64,000 nt of DNA from Silvibacterium acidisoli (GTDB lineage: Bacteria > Acidobacteriota > Terriglobia > Terriglobales > Acidobacteriaceae): the NCBI GenBank assembly GCA_022870745.1, contig CP085323.1, forward strand, positions 2,976,001-3,040,000. The letters run 5' to 3'. Position 1 is the first letter of the stretch. Every line of letters starts with the position of its first letter. Below, in pieces: positions 26,619-35,269 of the stretch. The translations under genes were made by a program, and so were the position numbers. The notes under the pieces are model-generated. The model was given only the letters and a program-made list of their open reading frames with translations, was not told where the DNA came from and did no database searches.

Positions 26619-27370
26619 GCTCCCTCCTTCTGATCTGCCTCTGCTATACGAGGCTTCAGCGCAGCCATGCCGCGATACAGCCTCGACTTCACAGTCGATA
26701 GCGGGGCGCGTGTGACCTGCGCGATCTCTTCCAGCGAGAGTTCTTCGTGGAAGCGCAGCACCAGCACTTCGCGGTGCAGCGGTTCGAGCGTCAGCAGTGC
26801 CGCGGCAACACGGCGTCCGGTTTCACGGCTCTGGTACATATCGAACGGAGAAGGATCGTCGCTCGGCATCTCAAACGGGCGATCGTCGTTCTCGTTGTCC
26901 GACATCGCTTCGAGGCTTGCCATCGTACGCTTGCGGCGCAGATCGATTACGAGGTTGCGAGCAATTGTGAAAAGCCAGGTATCGAAGCGAGCGCTGCCGT
27001 TGTACTGCCCGCCACGTATCAGTACGCGCATCCAGGTTTCCTGGAAAACATCCTCGGCCATTTCACGATTGCCGGTAAGGAACAACAGGTAGCGCAACAG
27101 GCGATGCTGGTATTGAACGATCAGGCTGTCGAGTACCGACGGGTCCTGGCGCTTCAATGCCTGCGCTATCAGTGTGTTTTCTGCCCGCGACTGCTCGCTT
27201 ATGGGAAGGGCTGCCGTGCTCATATTGACTGTAGAGACGGACGGAGGCGCGTCGAAGACGCTTTTCGCGACCAGATTTTCTACTTTCCGGGCAAAGCTCA
27301 CGCCGCCAACCTCCGTAGTGACTGAGGACGCAGACCCGAGCCGGGGGGATACGTCTGCTAACCCTACCAT
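26615..27370 (-). CDS. ECF RNA polymerase sigma factor
   Basis: The 251-residue frame carries sigma region 2 (LLRYLLFLTGNREMAEDVFQ with the usual DVFQETWMRV) and region 4 with its helix-turn-helix, LSLEEIAQVTRAPLSTVKSRLYRG. A Met at codon 50 (27223) is a plausible alternative start, since the first 49 residues are not conserved sigma sequence; I keep the long start because the frame is open. The regulon is unknown; the overlapping downstream gene may encode its anti-sigma factor. Confidence 0.85.
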   Translation of the reverse strand: MVGLADVSPRLGSASSVTTEVGGVSFARKVENLVAKSVFDAPPSVSTVNMSTAALPISEQSRAENTLIAQALKRQDPSVLDSLIVQYQHRLLRYLLFLTGNREMAEDVFQETWMRVLIRGGQYNGSARFDTWLFTIARNLVIDLRRKRTMASLEAMSDNENDDRPFEMPSDDPSPFDMYQSRETGRRVAAALLTLEPLHREVLVLRFHEELSLEEIAQVTRAPLSTVKSRLYRGMAALKPRIAEADQKEGA

Positions 27371-27562
27371 TATGAGCCGGATGCGTAGTTGACATCAAGT
27401 GAACTTTCCGGCTTGTCGATGTTGAGATGCTAACTATGACGAAAATACAAACGATTGGAGTCATGGAAAGGCAAATCAGCTTCAGGAATTGTCATTTGAA
27501 GGCGATCATCCGGAATCCCAGGGATTGACCGGGGTCTCGACGCAGCCCTGTAAACTGACCTT

Positions 27563-28357
27563 ATGGAAGTCTTGTACGGCCTGCATCCGGTCGAAGAAGC
27601 GCTGCGCTCCGGAAACCGCAAGTTTGACCACGTTTGTGTCGCCCGGGAACGCAGCGACCGCCATGACCCCCGTCTGCAGCGCATTCTCGATGCCTGCCGC
27701 GAAAACAACATCCGAGTCCGGTCAGAATCCCGCGACGAGCTGACCCGTCTCGCCAAGACGGGGACACACCAGGGCATCGTGGCGATCGTTCGCGACCGCG
27801 AGTTCCTTAACCTGGAAGACCTGTTTGATGGACCGGAGCGGCGGCTGCTGCTGGCGCTGGACGGTGTCGAAGACCCTCAGAACCTGGGCGCACTGCTGCG
27901 TACCGCCGATGCTTCAGGCGTCGATGGCGTGGTTGTCACCGAGCGCCGTGCGGCTCCGCTGAGCGCCGTGGCCGTGAAAGCCTCCGCCGGAGCGGCGGAA
28001 CATGTTCGTATCGCCCGCGTTGTGAACCTTGTCCGGGCACTGGAACAGCTGAAAGAGAAGAACATCTGGTGCGTGGGGCTCGACGAGCGCGGCGAAACCA
28101 GTTACGAAGACTACGATTTCACGTCCAACACGGTAATTGTCCTGGGACGTGAGGGCGATGGTCTCCACGAGCTGGTCCGTCGCACCTGCGACCACCTGCT
28201 CAGTATTCCCATGGCAGGCAAGGTTTCTTCGCTCAACGTCTCGGCCGCTGGAGCTGTCGTGATGTTTGAGGCGGCGCGACAGCGCAGAGCAAAAGCGGTA
28301 GCCGCGCAGAAGCCGGCAGCCGCCCCCCGCAAGGAGCGTAAAGGTCTCGGTTCATGA
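27563..28357 (+). CDS. rlmB: 23S rRNA (guanosine-2'-O-)-methyltransferase RlmB
   Basis: RlmB methylates the 2'-OH of a peptidyl-transferase-loop guanosine (G2251 in E. coli). The 264-residue protein begins VLYGLHPVEEALRSG, the RNA-binding domain of SpoU methyltransferases. The knotted SPOUT domain follows with LDGVEDPQNLGALLRTAD, VLGREGDGL and SIPMAGKVSSLNVSAA, the SAM-binding trefoil motifs. The C-terminal tail is Lys/Ala-rich. Its stop overlaps the start of the next gene. Confidence 0.92.
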   Translation: MEVLYGLHPVEEALRSGNRKFDHVCVARERSDRHDPRLQRILDACRENNIRVRSESRDELTRLAKTGTHQGIVAIVRDREFLNLEDLFDGPERRLLLALDGVEDPQNLGALLRTADASGVDGVVVTERRAAPLSAVAVKASAGAAEHVRIARVVNLVRALEQLKEKNIWCVGLDERGETSYEDYDFTSNTVIVLGREGDGLHELVRRTCDHLLSIPMAGKVSSLNVSAAGAVVMFEAARQRRAKAVAAQKPAAAPRKERKGLGS

Positions 28358-30237
28358 GGATTGGAAGCACGGCGGCAGTTGCCGCCCTCGTATGTTCGCT
28401 GGCAATGCAGGCTCAGCAGCCGGCTACGACACAACAGAATTCTTCGCCTGATCATCAGCAGGCAGCCCCGCACGGAAAGGTTCTCTTTTCCCGCTCGGAG
28501 GACGATACCCAGCAGAACGTCGCGAATGCCGAAGATGCAAAGGCCTCTGAGAATCCCGTCAAAGATGCTCAGCGCGACGCGGTGACGTTTACGGAGTACA
28601 ACCTCGACGTGCACCTCTCGCCGCGCGATCACACAATCGCGGTCCGCGCCCGGCTCGAGGTCCGCAACGACAGCAGCGAACCGATGGCCTTGCTGCCGGT
28701 GCAGATATCGTCTTCGTTGAATTTTGAAGGTATCAGCGCTGCGGGCAAGCGGCTCAACTTCGAACGTCACGCGATCAACAGCGACGTCGATCATACCGGC
28801 CAGCTTCATGAAGCCGAGGTAACGCTGCCTGAACCGCTTGCTCCCGGCGCGAAAACCCAGTTAGAAGTCGTCTACAGCGGCAGGATCGACCAGGACGGTC
28901 GCCGCTTGCTGCAGATGGGTACTCCGGATGAGATCGCCGGCCGCTCCGACTGGGACCGTATTTCGGAAGACTTCACTGGCGTGCGTGGCTTCGGCAATGT
29001 TGTCTGGTATCCGGTCAGCTCGGTACCGGCGATTCTTGGAGACGGGGCGAAGGTCTTCAACGAAATCGGCGCGCAGAAGCTTCGTGAACAGGGCGCCTCG
29101 TTTTCCGTGCGCCTGACCGTTGAATACCTGGGTGAGCCGCCCGCTGCGGCGTTTCTCGATGGCCGGCAGGTTGCGATGGAGAAGCCAACATTGACGCCGG
29201 GGACGGATTACCCAGGCGTAATCTCCTGTTCGCTGCCCGCGGGAGAGATGGGTTTTGAAGCTCCTTCGCTCTTCCTGGTCTCGGGAGCTCCGATTACAGG
29301 CGGCGGTGAAGTGCACGATATCCAGATCTATGCGCGCGAGGCAGACCGCACCAATGCGCAGGGATTGCTTACGGCCGCGACCATGGTGCGTCCGCTCGTG
29401 CAGCAGTGGCTGGGAAAGAAAAATGATGCAGTCCTGAGTATTCTCGACCTGCCGGAGGCCGAGGATGCGAGCTATCAGGAAGGCAACCTGCTGCTTACCG
29501 GCGTAACGGCCGATGCTCCGGAAAAAATGACCAGCATGGTCGCCAGTGCGTTGTCTCACGCTTATTTCCAGTCCAGGAGAGCGTGGCTCCGCGAGGGTGT
29601 GGCTACCTATATGGGAACGCTCTGGACGGAGCAATCGCACGATCGCAATACTGCACTCGAACGGCTGGAGGCGCAGCGGAGTTCACTTGCCTTTGCCGAG
29701 CCTGGAACGCCCGGAGCCGGTCCAGGGCAGGATCTGATTCACGCCTCCGACGCGGTCTATTACCAGACCAAGGCGGCCTACGTTTTCTGGATGCTTCGCG
29801 ATCTTGCCGGAGAGAAGGAACTGGCCGCGGCGCTGACCGCCTATCGCGCCGAGGACGACACGACTCAGGAATACTTCGAGCATTTGGTGGAGAAGAGTAG
29901 TGGCAAGGACCTCAAATGGTTCTTCGACAACTGGGTTTATCGCGACCGTGGCCTGCCCGATCTTTCGATTGCCGGCGTTTATCTAAGCCCCGGTGGCCGT
30001 GTTGGCGAAACGTTCGTTGCTGTCGATATCGCGAACGATGGGTTTGCCGAGGCCGAGGTGCCGGTGACAGTCCACACGCGGGAAAACAGCCTGACGGAAC
30101 GGGTGCGGTTACCGGGCAAGACCAGGACAGTACACCGCATGCTGATTCAGGGACAGCCCGACGAGGTGATCGTCAACGACGGCGCGGTTCCCGAGATCGC
30201 AGCGACGGTACACCGGCGCACGATCATCAACCAGTAG
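28354..30237 (+). CDS. Secreted M1 aminopeptidase-like protein with degenerate active site
   Basis: The 627-residue protein has a signal peptide and a disordered Gln/Asp-rich stretch to residue 60. An M1-like N-terminal beta domain (residues about 75-250) and the helical catalytic-domain relict follow. The zinc motif HExxH is not present: the equivalent position reads SALSHAYF at about residues 396-403, keeping only the second histidine, while the downstream WLREGVATYMG segment keeps the third-ligand glutamate. It is probably catalytically inactive or uses a changed site. A C-terminal beta domain ends near 627. Its start overlaps the rlmB stop by four bases. Confidence 0.75.
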   Translation: MRIGSTAAVAALVCSLAMQAQQPATTQQNSSPDHQQAAPHGKVLFSRSEDDTQQNVANAEDAKASENPVKDAQRDAVTFTEYNLDVHLSPRDHTIAVRARLEVRNDSSEPMALLPVQISSSLNFEGISAAGKRLNFERHAINSDVDHTGQLHEAEVTLPEPLAPGAKTQLEVVYSGRIDQDGRRLLQMGTPDEIAGRSDWDRISEDFTGVRGFGNVVWYPVSSVPAILGDGAKVFNEIGAQKLREQGASFSVRLTVEYLGEPPAAAFLDGRQVAMEKPTLTPGTDYPGVISCSLPAGEMGFEAPSLFLVSGAPITGGGEVHDIQIYAREADRTNAQGLLTAATMVRPLVQQWLGKKNDAVLSILDLPEAEDASYQEGNLLLTGVTADAPEKMTSMVASALSHAYFQSRRAWLREGVATYMGTLWTEQSHDRNTALERLEAQRSSLAFAEPGTPGAGPGQDLIHASDAVYYQTKAAYVFWMLRDLAGEKELAAALTAYRAEDDTTQEYFEHLVEKSSGKDLKWFFDNWVYRDRGLPDLSIAGVYLSPGGRVGETFVAVDIANDGFAEAEVPVTVHTRENSLTERVRLPGKTRTVHRMLIQGQPDEVIVNDGAVPEIAATVHRRTIINQ

Positions 30238-30241
30238 GCGG

Positions 30242-32839
30242 CTAGTTCTGAACGGCCACGGAAGGCTGCCCAAGCTTGCCTTCGACGCGTAGCCGGCCGT
30301 TTTCTGTGGGCCAGTTCAGGTCGAGCGAGCGGTCGAAATCGATCTGGCCTTTCACAGCACCGGAGCCGCTCAGATGGAGCGCCTGGCCTGAGATGGTTCC
30401 GGCGGCAGACCACTGTGCGAAGTGCCGGGGCGAAAAGCTGAGGCTGTCGGCGTCACTTGAGTCGGAAGCCTGCTGATCTGCTGGCGCTTTCGTGGAAGCA
30501 TACGCTCCGGCCCCCAGAGATCCGTCTATCCATGACCAGTGGAAGCTGCCCTTCGCCGAGCGCGCAAAGTCATCGGTGGAGACTCCGGCGAACGCCACTT
30601 GAGCGTCGCCGCTCAAGCTGCCGGAACCCCAGTTTTCATCAAAGATAGCTGCGGCTTTTGCGGGATCGACACCGGTCCAGGTCAGGTTCAATGCATACTG
30701 CGGCGTACCAGAGGCACTGTCCGCCACTCCTCCGGCGTGCAGGGAGCCGCCGAGCGCCATGCCGTCTACGGAAACGAACTGGACCCGGTTCGGGCGGATC
30801 GAAAGCGTGCTGCGGACATTCGTCATGACAAGCTGATCCAGCGTAAGCCTGCCGATAGACAAAGTGCCTTCCGCAGCCGGCCAGGGCGCGGTTTGCCGCT
30901 TGACCTCCGAGAGGATGGCATTCACGAGTTCGCCATGCCCGACGGTGCCGAGGAGATTCGCTTCGAGGGTGGCGGCGTCCACGGCCTGCGATTCCAGTGC
31001 GAATCTGGCGGGGCACCCGTTCTCCGCAGCGCATTGGAGCGGGTAAGAAATATTTCCCCTGGCCGCGATTCCGTTGACCGAGAAGTTGAGATTGCTCCAG
31101 GCGACCGTACCCGGCGTGAAGTTGGCGGTCGCGGTGGCAACATGTATGGGTTCTGGCAGCCAGGGAGTACGGGCCACGGCATGGCTGACGCGCAGCCATC
31201 CAAGAGCCTGTGAGCCAGCCTGGGCTTCATCCGGCTTCATCTGGGCGATCCACGGCGCGGAGAAGGTCAGATCCATCTCGGCCGGCTCCGTGGCTGTCGC
31301 AGATTCCGGAGCAAGGTTCGCCAATGCAACCCCGGCGCGGCCGGTGAGTTTGCTGAAGGCCTGGAGACGTGCAAGTGTGGTCTCGCCGCTGGCGCGAACG
31401 GAGAAAAACTCCTTGCCGAATTGTCCTGAAATTGTGAGCGGCCGGGGCGCGTCCATGTTGAGGGCAACGGGCAGCAATTGCAGGTTGAAGCCGGTGGAAG
31501 GAGCCGGTGCGGCAACGGCATGCGGATGCTTCTGGCCCCTGCTGGCAGAAGGCGCGGCAGGGATCGCGGTCGTCAGCTCGATGGCGGGAAAACGGAGAGG
31601 CGTATCGATGCCGGGCAAAGCGAGGGTAAGGTTGCTGACCTCGGTTCGGCCCGTGATCGCGAGCGGGCTGTCTCCTGCTTCCGCGGAAAAGCTGCCGTTT
31701 ACGATGCCGGCGGCCTTGGGAAGAGTGGTCATGCCGCGACGCAGCAAACCCAGGGCGTTCACGGCGAATGCTGCGGGGATCTGGTTCAGTTCGAGCGACA
31801 GGTGAGACTGAGGATGGGAAAAGTTGGTCACATTCCCGGTCAGAAGCAGGTGACCGTCGCCGACGGGCCAAAGGCAGGTCATGTTGTCGATCGACCGGTT
31901 GCTATGGCTGTAGATGCCGCGGCAGCGTGCATCGATATTCATCGGCGTGTCGGGAGTGAACTCCTCACGGTGTGCGTTGTCCACGCGCAGGCGGGTCTGC
32001 ACGTTCAGCGCATTCAACAGGCCGGAGAGGGTGGCTTCCGCACGCAGGTCACCGCGCCATCCGCTGTCGTCACCCAATAACAAGCGGCTGACCTGCCCAA
32101 GCTGTGCGCCGGTCCATTCGGCACGAAGATTTACCGGCATCTGGTTGATCGAGGTCGCGCGATTGATGGTGCCGTCGATCTTGACCGTACCGGTGTCGGA
32201 AAGATCTAGGTCGAGATCGGTACGGGCGGGCTGAGCCTCCATCCGGAGACTCCACTGGGTCGGCTTGTCGAGCCAGATGGAAAGGTCGGAGTTCAGGAAG
32301 GCGAAGGGCTTCTTTTCGTTGCCATCTTTCAGATTGACGCGGGCAGAGCGGAACTCGATATAGGGAAAGCGCAGTGTGCTGGAAGCATGGTGTTGCGAGG
32401 TGGAAGCCTGCTGGTTTCTCGAAGCATCGAGCAGGAGAGAGCCGATGTTCCAGTCGCCCTGGCTGTTGTGGACCAGGTTCATGCTCGCATTGTCCAGGTC
32501 GATGCGGCTGACTTCTAGGCGTCCTTTCCAAAGCGAAGAGAAGCGGAAGGAGACGACCACGGAGGGCGCACGCAGGACGGGCTCGGCGCCGAAAGCCGGA
32601 GTCTCTTCCACTTCAAAATCGGTTAATGCCAGGCCGGGACGCGGAAATACCTGCAGTTGCACAGACCCGAGATGTACCGGCCGGCCAAGGCTGCGGCTCA
32701 GGCTCTCGGCAATGGTGCGGTGATACCGGCTCAGGTTCACGAGTGGCAGCAGTATCGCCGCAGCCAGCACCAGAACGATCAGGGCGAGGACAATCCATCG
32801 AAATACGGGCCTGCGGCCACCTGCCTGCGGAGTGGTCAT
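30242..32839 (-). CDS. AsmA-family envelope protein
   Basis: The 865-residue protein has a cytoplasmic basic N-terminus, one transmembrane helix (about 13-33) and a long beta-rich periplasmic domain. The start of that domain (LGRPVHLGSVQLQVFPRPGL) is typical of AsmA. AsmA-like proteins are thought to form bridge-like lipid carriers between inner and outer membranes. The C-terminus (NGRLRVEGKLGQPSVAVQN) resembles AsmA repeat ends. It is the last gene of the minus-strand operon TPR-rnc-lepB-lepB-asmA, starting one base after the upstream lepB stop. Confidence 0.85.
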   Translation of the reverse strand: MTTPQAGGRRPVFRWIVLALIVLVLAAAILLPLVNLSRYHRTIAESLSRSLGRPVHLGSVQLQVFPRPGLALTDFEVEETPAFGAEPVLRAPSVVVSFRFSSLWKGRLEVSRIDLDNASMNLVHNSQGDWNIGSLLLDASRNQQASTSQHHASSTLRFPYIEFRSARVNLKDGNEKKPFAFLNSDLSIWLDKPTQWSLRMEAQPARTDLDLDLSDTGTVKIDGTINRATSINQMPVNLRAEWTGAQLGQVSRLLLGDDSGWRGDLRAEATLSGLLNALNVQTRLRVDNAHREEFTPDTPMNIDARCRGIYSHSNRSIDNMTCLWPVGDGHLLLTGNVTNFSHPQSHLSLELNQIPAAFAVNALGLLRRGMTTLPKAAGIVNGSFSAEAGDSPLAITGRTEVSNLTLALPGIDTPLRFPAIELTTAIPAAPSASRGQKHPHAVAAPAPSTGFNLQLLPVALNMDAPRPLTISGQFGKEFFSVRASGETTLARLQAFSKLTGRAGVALANLAPESATATEPAEMDLTFSAPWIAQMKPDEAQAGSQALGWLRVSHAVARTPWLPEPIHVATATANFTPGTVAWSNLNFSVNGIAARGNISYPLQCAAENGCPARFALESQAVDAATLEANLLGTVGHGELVNAILSEVKRQTAPWPAAEGTLSIGRLTLDQLVMTNVRSTLSIRPNRVQFVSVDGMALGGSLHAGGVADSASGTPQYALNLTWTGVDPAKAAAIFDENWGSGSLSGDAQVAFAGVSTDDFARSAKGSFHWSWIDGSLGAGAYASTKAPADQQASDSSDADSLSFSPRHFAQWSAAGTISGQALHLSGSGAVKGQIDFDRSLDLNWPTENGRLRVEGKLGQPSVAVQN

Positions 32840-33613
32840 CTACTTTACCCGGTGAAGCGTGCGGGACCAGCGTGTCTGGTCGAAGAAGTGAAGGATGGTA
32901 TGCAGCGTGAAGCCGATGCGGTCGCCGGCTCCCGTCTTCTCGAACTGGTCGTCGGGAGTGATGAAGGACCAGTAGACGAACAGCGGAGTGCCGACGATGT
33001 TGGCGCGCGGCACAAATCCCCAGAAGCGGCCATCGAGGCTCACGGGGCGATTGTCCCCCATCGCGAAGTAGTTGCCGGGTGGTACGACCAGGTCGCCATT
33101 GTGCACGTAATTCGGGAGAGCCAGCGCCCACTCCGCCGTGACCTCGCTTTGCGGAGGCGGTGCGACGACGGGGAATTCGTCCCGGTATGGGAACTCGTCA
33201 TCTGGCTTCGCCTTCACGGCCTGTGGTTCGACCTGCGGCTTGCCGTTGAGATAGACGGTTCCGTTGACGAGGTGAATGCGGTCGCCGGGCAGTCCGATCA
33301 CGCGCTTTACAAGGTAGAGACCGGTTTCGCGGGGCTTGAAGAAGACGATGATGTCGCCGCGGTGGATCTCATGATACGGCAGGAACGGTGCCCAGGGAGT
33401 GCGCGGAGCGAAGACTGTGCGGTCGACAACCACATGGTCGCCGATGAGCAGCGTGTTTTCCATCGAGGAGGATGGGATGGAGAAGTTCTGAAAGATGAAT
33501 GTGAGCGCGAACAGGCCGAGAACCAGCACGCCACAGATCGAGGCAAATCCTTCCAGCGGTGTTTCGTCAGATTTGCTCTTGGCGCTGCGTTTGTTCTCGA
33601 TGATCTTTTCCAT
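32840..33613 (-). CDS. lepB: Signal peptidase I (first of two)
   Basis: The 257-residue leader peptidase has an N-terminal membrane helix (about 26-44). The catalytic serine is S50 in IPSSSMENTLL and the general-base lysine is K103 in LVKRVIGLPGD. The later box GNYFAMGDNRPVSLDGRFW is also present. It cleaves signal peptides after translocation. A second copy of the family lies 22 bases upstream on the same strand. The two differ throughout, so the duplication is not recent. Confidence 0.93.
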   Translation of the reverse strand: MEKIIENKRSAKSKSDETPLEGFASICGVLVLGLFALTFIFQNFSIPSSSMENTLLIGDHVVVDRTVFAPRTPWAPFLPYHEIHRGDIIVFFKPRETGLYLVKRVIGLPGDRIHLVNGTVYLNGKPQVEPQAVKAKPDDEFPYRDEFPVVAPPPQSEVTAEWALALPNYVHNGDLVVPPGNYFAMGDNRPVSLDGRFWGFVPRANIVGTPLFVYWSFITPDDQFEKTGAGDRIGFTLHTILHFFDQTRWSRTLHRVK

Positions 33614-33635
33614 GCAGGAAACTGGCTTGCGTCGT

Positions 33636-34454
33636 TCAGCGAACGATGCGCAGCATGCGTGTCCATCGTGCGTAATTCACGATGCGGCTGAGCATGTCGT
33701 TCTCCTGTCCGAGTTTATCATCTGGCCTGGGGAGAGCCCGGTCGTGCGGAAGCTCGGGAAGATCGGTGGTCGAGGGTTCCCGTACCGAGAAATAAATGAT
33801 GAACGGACGCCCGACAACCGATGAACGGGGTACGAATCCCCAGTACCGGCTGTCGCGGCTGTGATTGCGGTTGTCGCCCATCACGAAGTATTGCCCGGCA
33901 GGCACGATCAGGTCTGCTCCGCTGGCATCGGCGCGCATCTGCCGCCACCAGTGGGCGTCTACTCCAGGGTCGGTGTAGGGCGCGGAAGGGAACTCATCGC
34001 GAAATGCGTCTTCATTGGCCGATTCGTACACGGCGTAGGGTTCGGTGATCGGCTGACCGTTCCTGTAAACGATCCCATCCTTCAGGTGAATGCGATCACC
34101 CGGCACCCCGATAACGCGCTTGACGATGTGTTCCGGCGGATCGAGCGGGAAATGGAACACAACGATGTCGCCGCGCTGGATCTCGCGATAGGGAAGCAGC
34201 CAGTGCCACTTACCGGGCGGCCCATAGATGTTTTTATTCACCAGCAGGAAATCACCGACCAGCAGGGTTCTCTCCATCGACTCCGACGGAATGCGGAAAG
34301 GCTGGAGGATGAATGTCAGCGCGAAAAGCGCAATCGCAATGATAGTGAGCAGCGAGGCGAAGACATCGAGCGGCGTCGGATAGAGGAGATGCTGCGGCGG
34401 AGCAGGCGGAGGCTCCGCGAAAGAGGTCGTCGTCTCGGCAAGAGGCTCGCTCAT
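33636..34454 (-). CDS. lepB: Signal peptidase I (second of two)
   Basis: The 272-residue protein has a proline-rich cytoplasmic start, a membrane helix at about 31-50, the serine S59 in IPSESMERTLL and the lysine K112 in VKRVIGVPGD. The later motif is GQYFVMGDNRNHSRDSRYWGF, seen in two adjacent parts. The active site looks complete, so both leader peptidases could work on different substrates. Its start overlaps the rnc stop in ATGA fashion. Confidence 0.93.
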   Translation of the reverse strand: MSEPLAETTTSFAEPPPAPPQHLLYPTPLDVFASLLTIIAIALFALTFILQPFRIPSESMERTLLVGDFLLVNKNIYGPPGKWHWLLPYREIQRGDIVVFHFPLDPPEHIVKRVIGVPGDRIHLKDGIVYRNGQPITEPYAVYESANEDAFRDEFPSAPYTDPGVDAHWWRQMRADASGADLIVPAGQYFVMGDNRNHSRDSRYWGFVPRSSVVGRPFIIYFSVREPSTTDLPELPHDRALPRPDDKLGQENDMLSRIVNYARWTRMLRIVR

Positions 34455-35269
34455 TCCTGGCTGTCCGCGGAAGGTGATTTGACTCGTTCGAGCTTGAGCA
34501 GAGCGCGGCGGGCAGCTTCCTGCTCTGCCTTTTTCTTGGTGCTGCCTAATCCCCGTGCAAGCGCCCGGGGTTTGTTTTCGGGAGTGATCAAGGCCACCTC
34601 CACGAGAAAGCGCTTACGGTGGTCGGGACCGCTCTCGGCTTTGACCGCATACTCCGGGTGACCGCGTTTCTCTGCCTGCAGAATTTCCTGCAGTGCGGAC
34701 TTATGGTCTCCGATGCTGTTGCCTCCGGTCATGCGCACCTTGAGGTCGTTCGCGGCTGGGTCCACGACCTCTTTCAGGACGAAGCGTCTGACCGGCCCGA
34801 TGCCTGCATCCAGGTAGAGCGCGGATATTACCGCCTCCATGCAGTTTGCCAGCAGCGCGTGCTTTTTCCGTCCGCCGCTGCGTTCTTCTCCCCGGCCAAG
34901 CAGCATGTAAGAACCGAGATCGAGCCGGGTCGCGACCGATCCCAGATTCTTGCGGCTCACCAGTTCGGCACGCAGCCGCGTGAGTTCGCCTTCGCTCAGG
35001 TCGGGAAAGAGCCGGCAGAGCTCTTCCGCGACAAGGAAGCCTACAACCGCATCGCCGAGGAATTCGAGACGTTCGTTGTCATGTGCCAGCTCTTCGGCCC
35101 TGGTATCGGGGTTCGCCAGCCTTTGTTCATAAGCGAGTGAGCGATGGGTGAGAGCCTGCGTCAACAGTTCCGGCTGCGAGAAACGATGCCCGAGAACATC
35201 CTCCAGCTGGTCGAGTGCGGAGGACCTCTTCGTTGCGCGTATTTTCGGCTGCGGCTCTCCCTTTTTCAT
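34451..35269 (-). CDS. rnc: Ribonuclease III
   Basis: RNase III cuts double-stranded RNA, including rRNA precursors. The 272-residue product has the catalytic signature NERLEFLGDAVVGFLVAEEL (about residues 65-84). The C-terminal double-stranded RNA-binding domain ends in GLGSTKKKAEQEAARRALLKL, in two parts around the KKAEQEAARR helix. The N-terminus is extended by about 20 basic residues. Its start overlaps the stop of the TPR gene by four bases, and its stop overlaps the next gene, so four proteins are translationally coupled. Confidence 0.94.
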   Translation of the reverse strand: MKKGEPQPKIRATKRSSALDQLEDVLGHRFSQPELLTQALTHRSLAYEQRLANPDTRAEELAHDNERLEFLGDAVVGFLVAEELCRLFPDLSEGELTRLRAELVSRKNLGSVATRLDLGSYMLLGRGEERSGGRKKHALLANCMEAVISALYLDAGIGPVRRFVLKEVVDPAANDLKVRMTGGNSIGDHKSALQEILQAEKRGHPEYAVKAESGPDHRKRFLVEVALITPENKPRALARGLGSTKKKAEQEAARRALLKLERVKSPSADSQE

